Assembly: GCA_022822905.1 (NCBI GenBank)
Contig: JAJDYE010000029.1
Span: forward strand, 124,001 to 188,000
Length of the DNA: 64,000 nucleotides
Reading direction: 5' to 3'
Origin: Acidimicrobiia bacterium
Lineage (GTDB): Bacteria > Actinomycetota > Acidimicrobiia > Acidimicrobiales > Bin134
How positions within the stretch are numbered: position 1 is the stretch's first letter; every line of letters begins with the position of its first letter. The notes below the pieces were generated by a model. The model was not told the origin of the DNA. It ran no database searches and worked only from the letters and a program-made list of their open reading frames with translations. This document shows positions 58,137-64,000 of this stretch, one piece after another. A program made the translations under genes and the position numbers.

Positions 58137-59522
58137 CTCTTCGAAGTCCCACCTCTCCCGGGCCACCTCCACGACCTTCTCCGCTACCCAGGCCGACCCC
58201 GTGCGGTTGAAATGGACTCCGTCTTCTTGCCGCACCCTAACCGGGTCGCCTCCCCAGGGCGGAGGGAGGCTCTCCTGATAGGGGCCGTCGCCGCCGAACA
58301 GATCCCAGACGTCCACCATGGTCACACTGGGACGCACCAGGGTCACCGGCCATGAGATCTCGTTGATTAGTGGATTTCCGATGCTGAACGGCTCGGTCCG
58401 GGCCGGGGGCAGGCCAACCCACACCACATGGCGGTGGGAGGCAACAAGGGTGTCGAAAGTGATGTGCATGCGCCAGGTCCACTCCGACCGCCATGCGTCG
58501 GACCCTGGGATCAGCACCACTCCATCGGCTGACTGCATGGCCTGCCAGTCGTTTCCTCCCATGATCAGCACAACCAGCTCGGGGTCGTGTTCGGCCACGA
58601 TTTCGAGGAACTCGGCTGGCCAGTTGAAGAAATCGGGCCGGGCCAGTCCGGTGCCGTTGCGCGAGTCCACAGTCACATCGAGCATCCCGCCGTCAACTGC
58701 CCCGGCCAATGCGTGACCGGGGTAGAAGGCCTGGCTATCGCCAGCCACGTATACCCGCAATGGATCTTCAGGGGTGACGGCGCGGATCTTTGGAGGCAGC
58801 AGCAGCTCGGGGTTGGCAGGGGGAAGAGGTGGCAGGGGCTCACCCGCATCGTCGAAGCCGAGCTGAAGATCGGGGGATGCTCCGGTCAGCTCGGACTCTC
58901 CGTTCGGGATGTCGCCACTCGTGGGCGTCGGGCTCCCGTCTGGGTCTGAGCTGACAACCGGAGTCGGGTCCCCGTCCGGAGCGGGACCTCCAGCCAGAGA
59001 CGGTGTCCCAGACTGGTCCGAGGGGCCGGCGTCTTTCTCTGCTTCGGGAATCGATGGCTGGTCGTTCTGCGCCGGCGATTCCGTTCGTGCCGGGGCGCTG
59101 GTAGCCGCGGGAACCGTAGAAGTGGCTGTCGGAGGCGCAAGGGTTGCCGTCGGCGCCGCAACCGACGACGACCTCCGCTCCCGAGCCAAGTTGGCGGCCA
59201 CCGCTTGGATGCTGTCCACCTTTTCGCCGGCGTCGGTGCCCACTCCCCGGATGTCGGTGATGAGGTCATAGGGCCGGTTCAACGCCAAGAAGTTGGCCAC
59301 CCGGTCGACTCCTTCGGCTATGTCTAGCCACCGGTCCCGGCTATCGCCCAGCGGCTGGCGTTCGGCGATCTCCACCAGCTTGCCGCTCACCAAGAACACC
59401 GCCAGCAGCAGGCAGCCCACAACTCCTGCTGTCATCCTCGTCACGCTGGAGGTGCCGCGTCCAAGTCCGGGGCCACCCATGTCAGTGCCGGTAGTACCGA
59501 TGTCGGAGCGGGAGGTACTCAT
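58128..59522 (-). CDS. DUF459/SGNH-hydrolase-like secreted protein with long Pro/Ser/Thr linker (putative O-acyl transferase partner)
   Basis: N-terminal TM, long disordered linker, VYVAGDSQAFYPGHALAGAVD, VVLIMGGNDWQAMQ, DGVHFNRTGSAWVAEKV; ATG 1 nt after the MBOAT stop. Confidence 0.8.
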   Translation of the reverse strand: MSTSRSDIGTTGTDMGGPGLGRGTSSVTRMTAGVVGCLLLAVFLVSGKLVEIAERQPLGDSRDRWLDIAEGVDRVANFLALNRPYDLITDIRGVGTDAGEKVDSIQAVAANLARERRSSSVAAPTATLAPPTATSTVPAATSAPARTESPAQNDQPSIPEAEKDAGPSDQSGTPSLAGGPAPDGDPTPVVSSDPDGSPTPTSGDIPNGESELTGASPDLQLGFDDAGEPLPPLPPANPELLLPPKIRAVTPEDPLRVYVAGDSQAFYPGHALAGAVDGGMLDVTVDSRNGTGLARPDFFNWPAEFLEIVAEHDPELVVLIMGGNDWQAMQSADGVVLIPGSDAWRSEWTWRMHITFDTLVASHRHVVWVGLPPARTEPFSIGNPLINEISWPVTLVRPSVTMVDVWDLFGGDGPYQESLPPPWGGDPVRVRQEDGVHFNRTGSAWVAEKVVEVARERWDFEESG

Positions 59523-59523
59523 G

Positions 59524-60969
59524 TCAGAACTGGAAGTAGATGTAGTCGGCCACCCCTTCGGGGCCGAGGGCGACAACCACCATGGTCCACATCGAGAAAC
59601 CCACCGCGGTCAAGCCGAGCGGAGTTCTCTCCAGTGCCTCCGATCCCTTCTCGGTCCAAGACCGGGGGAAGAACTGAGCGGCGAGGGCAGCCACGATGGC
59701 CAGGGCCACCAGTGGGTTCAACAGTTCAGGGCCGGTGCCCCACCCGGTGAACAGCCGTAAAAGCACGTCGCCGGCGCGGCCCAGCGTCTCGCTGTTGAAC
59801 AGTACCCAGCCCAGGCACACGAAATGGAAGACCCAGAACCGCCGCACCCACAGCCGGGTGGTGTCCGACGGGGTCCAGCGCCAGCCCAACAGAGCTAGTT
59901 CCCGCGGTTTTGGGCCATGGCCGGTTCCGCTCCGCCATCGCTCCACCGCCAAGCCCGCCCCGTGGTAGACGCCCCAGACGATGAACACTCCGGCCGCGCC
60001 ATGCCACAGGCCCCCCAGGGCCATGGTGATGAGCAGGTTCCGGTAAGTGGCTAGGCGACCGCGGCGATTGCCCCCCAGAGGAATGTAGAGGTAATCCCGC
60101 AGCCAGCGAGACAGGGTCATGTGCCATCGTCGCCAGAAGTCCTGAATGGAGTCGGACACATAGGGCACGTCGAAGTTCCGGGGGAAGCGGAACCCCATCA
60201 GCAAGGCGATGCCAATGGCCATGTCGGTGTAGCCGGAAAAGTCAGCGTAGATTTGCACGGCATAGCCGTAGATCCCGGCGAGAATGTCTAGGGCGCCGTG
60301 CTCGCCGGGGGATTCAAAGGCGTCTTTCACCACTGCTCGGGCCAAGAAGTCGGCGATGACCACCTTCTTGAACATGCCCCGGCCGATGAGCCTGACAGCA
60401 TGGGCCACCTCCGCCCGGTCGGGGCGGGCTTCGAAGCGTAGCTGGGGCATGAATTCGGTGGCCCGAACGATAGGGCCGGCTACCAGCTGGGGGAAGAACG
60501 ACAAGTAGACCGCGAAGTCGAGCAGCATCGCCTCTTCGGTGCGGCCCCGGTGGACATCCACCATGTAGCTGATGGCCTGGAAGGTGAAGAACGACACCCC
60601 CACCGGCAGCACGATGTCGAGAGCGGGACTGGAGATTCCCAGGTTGCGGTCGAGGCTGTCGGTGAAGAAGTCGTAGTACTTGAAAAAGGCCAGAACCCCG
60701 AGCGAAAGCGTCACCCCGCTGGCCACCGCAAGCTTGCGAACCCGTTCGCTGTTGGCGCGCACGTTGATTGCGGCAGCAATCGCATTTCCCAAGGTCATGC
60801 CCACCAGCAGCAGCACGAAGCGAGCGTCCCAAGCGGCGTAGAACCAGTATGAGGCCCCCAGCAGAAACAGCTTCCACAGCACCGGCCACCGCCGCAGTGC
60901 CCATGCCACTGGCAGCACCACAGCAAAGAACGCAGCAAAGCTGAAAGTGGGAAAAAGCACCCTCGCCAA
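59524..60969 (-). CDS. MBOAT family O-acyltransferase (AlgI-like)
   Basis: FFTFQAISYMVDVHRGR, FFPQLVAGPIVRATEFMPQL, FWRRWHMTLSRWLRDYLYIPLGGNRRG, GGLWHGAAGVFIVWG. Confidence 0.92.
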   Translation of the reverse strand: MARVLFPTFSFAAFFAVVLPVAWALRRWPVLWKLFLLGASYWFYAAWDARFVLLLVGMTLGNAIAAAINVRANSERVRKLAVASGVTLSLGVLAFFKYYDFFTDSLDRNLGISSPALDIVLPVGVSFFTFQAISYMVDVHRGRTEEAMLLDFAVYLSFFPQLVAGPIVRATEFMPQLRFEARPDRAEVAHAVRLIGRGMFKKVVIADFLARAVVKDAFESPGEHGALDILAGIYGYAVQIYADFSGYTDMAIGIALLMGFRFPRNFDVPYVSDSIQDFWRRWHMTLSRWLRDYLYIPLGGNRRGRLATYRNLLITMALGGLWHGAAGVFIVWGVYHGAGLAVERWRSGTGHGPKPRELALLGWRWTPSDTTRLWVRRFWVFHFVCLGWVLFNSETLGRAGDVLLRLFTGWGTGPELLNPLVALAIVAALAAQFFPRSWTEKGSEALERTPLGLTAVGFSMWTMVVVALGPEGVADYIYFQF

Positions 60970-61080
60970 CCTATAGCCAGCTAATGCCGGGCTACACAGC
61001 GCACCCCGGGCGTCATAGGTGTTGTCAACGTTGGGGCTGCCCCAGCGCAGAGCCTTCTGCGGGGAGAGCAGGTGGCTGGG

Positions 61081-63513
61081 TTAGTGGGCCTCTTGGCGCC
61101 AGCGGTGGTAGGCGGCCCAGATGACCAGCATCGGGGGCAGCACCACTACTGCGGCGATGAGCGAGTAGATGACGGTGATGGCAGTGAGCAGACCGAACTG
61201 GCCCATCGGCGCGATGGGGCTGAACATCAGCACCATGAACCCCAGCGCCGTAGTGAGCGCCGAGCCGATGAGCGCCCCACCGGTGGTGCTCATCGTGGTG
61301 TTGATGGCCTCGCTGATCGATTTGCCGTGGTCCACCTCCTCGATGAAGCGGTGGGTGACGTGGATGGTGTAGTCCACGCCGATGCCGATAGACAGCGCGG
61401 TGATTAGAGCAGTTATCACGTTGTAGCTGTAGCCCAGCAGCACCATGGTGCCCAGCACCCACACCAGCACCAGCAGAATGGGCAGGACCGACAAGATGGC
61501 CAGCATGGGCCGGAACTCGGTGATCCAGAAAAACAGGATCAGCACCGCCAAAGCGGCCAGGATGGTCAACATGATGGAGGTGGCCTGGCTCTCGGTGAGG
61601 CTGTCGGTAACCTCCAGTGAGGTGATCTCATTGGCCACCGGGGTGATGTCGCCGTCGCTGCCGAACCACAGCCCGTCCACGTCGGCGAACAGCTCGCGGG
61701 TGCGGTCGGCGTCTCCGGTGAGGGCGTTGAACTGCAAGATGGTGCGGTCATCGCTGCCCGCCGCCCCCAGTGCCACCACCGAGTCGAAGCGGGCTGGGTC
61801 ATGGTCGCGCATCAACTCGAGCACGCTGTCGATGGTGGCCCTGTCGATAACCAGAGGGCTCGAATCGTCAAGCGTCAGCTCTTCTCGGATTCGGGCCTGC
61901 AACTCCGCGGGCAGGTCGGCGAAGTAGGTGCCCAGCGAGTTGGTGATAGCGCTGCTCACCGCCTCGGGCCGCTGAGAGGGGTCTTCGATGGCCGCGGAGA
62001 AGTCCAGCAGGTTGCGCAACGTGCGGTCGTCGGACAGGTCGGATTCCACCAGCACGGTCACCGGCTCGGTGTTGCCGCCCAGGTTCTTGGTCATAAACAC
62101 CGCGTCTTCTTTGCTCTCGGTGCCGTCGGGGATGAAGTCGGTGGAGTTGAACTCGGTGCCGAGCTGGGTGGTCAGAGCCATGAAGACCACGGTGACGATG
62201 CCGGTGGCCGCCAAGATGACCGAGGGGCGGCGCACCGTGGCGCCGCCGATGGACTGCACCAGCTTGCCGGCGCCGGGGATGGCCTGGTCGATGGGCCGGA
62301 TCTGGGGTGTTTTGCCCTTGGCCTCGCCTCGGCGGTCCAACAGCGAGCGCGCCGCAGGAACCGCGGTCAAGAACACGGTCAGGCCGCTGAACACGCCCAC
62401 CGCGGCCACCACGCCGAAGTCGGCCAGCCCCGAGATATCGCCGAACAGGTTGGTGAGGAAGCTGACGATAGTGGTCACCCCGGCCAATCCCAGGGGCAGC
62501 ATCACCCCGGCCACCGACTTGGAGATGCCCTCGGTGGTATCGGCCCCTCCGGAGCGCACCTCGCGATAGCGGGAGGTGACCTGTATGCCGTAGTCCACGC
62601 ACAGCCCGATGAGCATCACCGGCACCATCTGGGCCAGCACGCTGGGGGATCCGATCAGGCCGAGTCCGTCGGGGCCGAGCAGCCCTTGGAAGCCGAGCGC
62701 CCACACGATGGTGAGGATCAGCCCGCCCATCGACAACAACACGTCGGATAGCTGCCGGTAGAACAGCACCAGCAGTACGGCGATCACCAGAAACGCCACC
62801 AGCATGAGGTTGCGGGTGGAACTCTGGCTGGAGTCGTCGGACTCCTTGTCGCTCTTGCCCTGAGAGGCGGCGCGGGCCGATCCCAGCTCGGCCAGCGGCA
62901 CCTGCTTCACCGCCTCGTCCACCGCTAGCTGCGCCTCGGCCAGCCCGTCGGGGTCGCCGTAGGCGTTCACCGTGACGATGCCGATGCCGCCGATTACTCG
63001 GCCCGCATCGTCGCGGGCCACGATCTCGTCCAGGAACACGGCCAGCGCGGCGTTGGACTCGTCGGCGATGGCAGCGTCGATCTCCCCCTGCGGGACCGAT
63101 GCCAGATCCACGCTGCGGGGGTCCCCGCCGGGACCGGCCAGCATCTCGGCCAGCACATGGCCGGGCGATGTGGCCGGCCGGTCTTGGAACAGGTAGCCGG
63201 CCAGTTCCGGGTGGGCGGCGGCGGTGTTGGTGGCCGCGGCGGCATCGGCCGCGCCAGCGGGGCTCAGCACATCGCCCCGCAGCACCACCTGCATCACCTC
63301 GAGCTCAGCGGAGTCGGGAAAGCTCTCGGCCAAGTTGTCGATGGCCTCCACCAGCTCGCTGCCCTCGGGCAGGAACGCATCCTCCACGTCCGCGGTGTCG
63401 GAGGTTCTGGTGAAGCCAACCACCGCTATCACGGTCACCACCAGCATTGCCGCCAGCGCCGTCCACGGACGGAGCCCAACCCAACGACCGTAAACCTGGA
63501 ACAACTTGCTCAT
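61081..63513 (-). CDS. RND superfamily MMPL-type transporter
   Basis: Two MMPL-type repeats with large extracytoplasmic loops; GLCVDYGIQVTSRYREVRSGG, IGIGVDYTIHVTHRFIEEVDHG. Confidence 0.9.
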   Translation of the reverse strand: MSKLFQVYGRWVGLRPWTALAAMLVVTVIAVVGFTRTSDTADVEDAFLPEGSELVEAIDNLAESFPDSAELEVMQVVLRGDVLSPAGAADAAAATNTAAAHPELAGYLFQDRPATSPGHVLAEMLAGPGGDPRSVDLASVPQGEIDAAIADESNAALAVFLDEIVARDDAGRVIGGIGIVTVNAYGDPDGLAEAQLAVDEAVKQVPLAELGSARAASQGKSDKESDDSSQSSTRNLMLVAFLVIAVLLVLFYRQLSDVLLSMGGLILTIVWALGFQGLLGPDGLGLIGSPSVLAQMVPVMLIGLCVDYGIQVTSRYREVRSGGADTTEGISKSVAGVMLPLGLAGVTTIVSFLTNLFGDISGLADFGVVAAVGVFSGLTVFLTAVPAARSLLDRRGEAKGKTPQIRPIDQAIPGAGKLVQSIGGATVRRPSVILAATGIVTVVFMALTTQLGTEFNSTDFIPDGTESKEDAVFMTKNLGGNTEPVTVLVESDLSDDRTLRNLLDFSAAIEDPSQRPEAVSSAITNSLGTYFADLPAELQARIREELTLDDSSPLVIDRATIDSVLELMRDHDPARFDSVVALGAAGSDDRTILQFNALTGDADRTRELFADVDGLWFGSDGDITPVANEITSLEVTDSLTESQATSIMLTILAALAVLILFFWITEFRPMLAILSVLPILLVLVWVLGTMVLLGYSYNVITALITALSIGIGVDYTIHVTHRFIEEVDHGKSISEAINTTMSTTGGALIGSALTTALGFMVLMFSPIAPMGQFGLLTAITVIYSLIAAVVVLPPMLVIWAAYHRWRQEAH

Positions 63514-63577
63514 GCCTGCCCGCCTGTTATCGCCTTGAGTGGCTGTTTCTAACCCTCGTGAAGGTTACAGGACAACG

Positions 63578-63594
63578 GTGTCAATTTCGGACAC
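63578..63594. promoter_or_regulatory. Inverted repeat GTGTC-N7-GACAC upstream of the MMPL gene; minus strand contains TTGACA
   Basis: Read directly; 65 bp from the MMPL start. Confidence 0.3.
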
Positions 63595-63660
63595 AAGCCC
63601 AAGGCTTCGATCCGAGTCCAACCGCGCGCCAACAACAGATTCGGCGGCGTGTGCAAGAGC

Positions 63661-64000
63661 CTAGAACTCAACCACCGTGAGGTCGTCGCCCACGATTATC
63701 TCACCCTCGAAGTGCTCGGCGGCCAGCGCCCGCCACTCATCCTCTTGGCCCGCGGGCAGCGACGGGATGTAGTGGGTCAGCACCAACCGGGCCACCCCGG
63801 CCCGCGCCGCGGTCCGCGCCGCGTCCTGCACCGTTGAGTGGTAGTCCAAGATGTCGAGGAACCGCTCGGAGGGAACGAGCCGCACTAAGTCGTCGCGCAT
63901 CACGGTCTGCACATAAGCGTCGGCCCCATCGCACAGCTCGTCGAGCTCGTCGCAGGGAACTCCGTCGCCGCCCAGCACTGCCACAACGCCCTCATGCTCC
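63661..64000 (-). CDS. Metallo-beta-lactamase-fold hydrolase (RNase Z-like), C-terminal part; 5' end off window
   Basis: DYHSTVQDAARTAARAGVARLVLTHYIPSLPAGQEDEW; open to the window edge. Confidence 0.7.
   Translation of the reverse strand, partial: EHEGVVAVLGGDGVPCDELDELCDGADAYVQTVMRDDLVRLVPSERFLDILDYHSTVQDAARTAARAGVARLVLTHYIPSLPAGQEDEWRALAAEHFEGEIIVGDDLTVVEF

Noticed and set aside
61801-62751. 316-aa plus-strand ORF antisense to the MMPL gene
   Set aside because: His/Gly/Gln-rich shadow frame; no family signal.

Overview
This is a high-GC, gene-dense chromosomal window. It looks actinobacterial, probably Acidimicrobiia-like; that is an inference from gene content and synteny (holA-folP-comEC-comEA; mreB-mreC-mreD-mrdA-rodA; clpX-clpP-tig; rplU-rpmA-obgE-proB; MMPL transporter, LLM oxidoreductase and P450s). 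Most of the window is ordinary housekeeping and catabolic sequence. There are two tRNAs (Ala-GGC, Gly-TCC) and one small accessory patch (about 11.55-15.0 kb). That patch holds a truncated DUF3800-like gene, small orphan ORFs and a VapBC pair, and is bracketed by two diverged copies of a GH3 glucosidase 3' end. I see no CRISPR array, transposase or prophage. The most unusual signal is at gene-gene junctions: short tandem duplications (about 21-50 bp) that re-copy the start or stop codon region of the adjacent gene. At several junctions the duplication length leaves one or more micro-ORFs (12-44 codons) bridging the upstream stop and the downstream start through ATGA, GTGA or TGATG overlaps. 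The cases are folP>holA (4 units of exactly 35 bp, each ATGAGCGC...), sir>cysH (50 bp), mreC>mreD (47 bp), folC>ndk (38 bp), ndk>mreB (35/36 bp x3, 44-aa Cys-rich bridging ORF) and upstream of rsfS (about 52 bp). At rodA a 38-bp unit re-copies the 3' end three times. I propose these as candidate translational-coupling relays. The null explanation is neutral slippage duplication tolerated only in gaps between genes.
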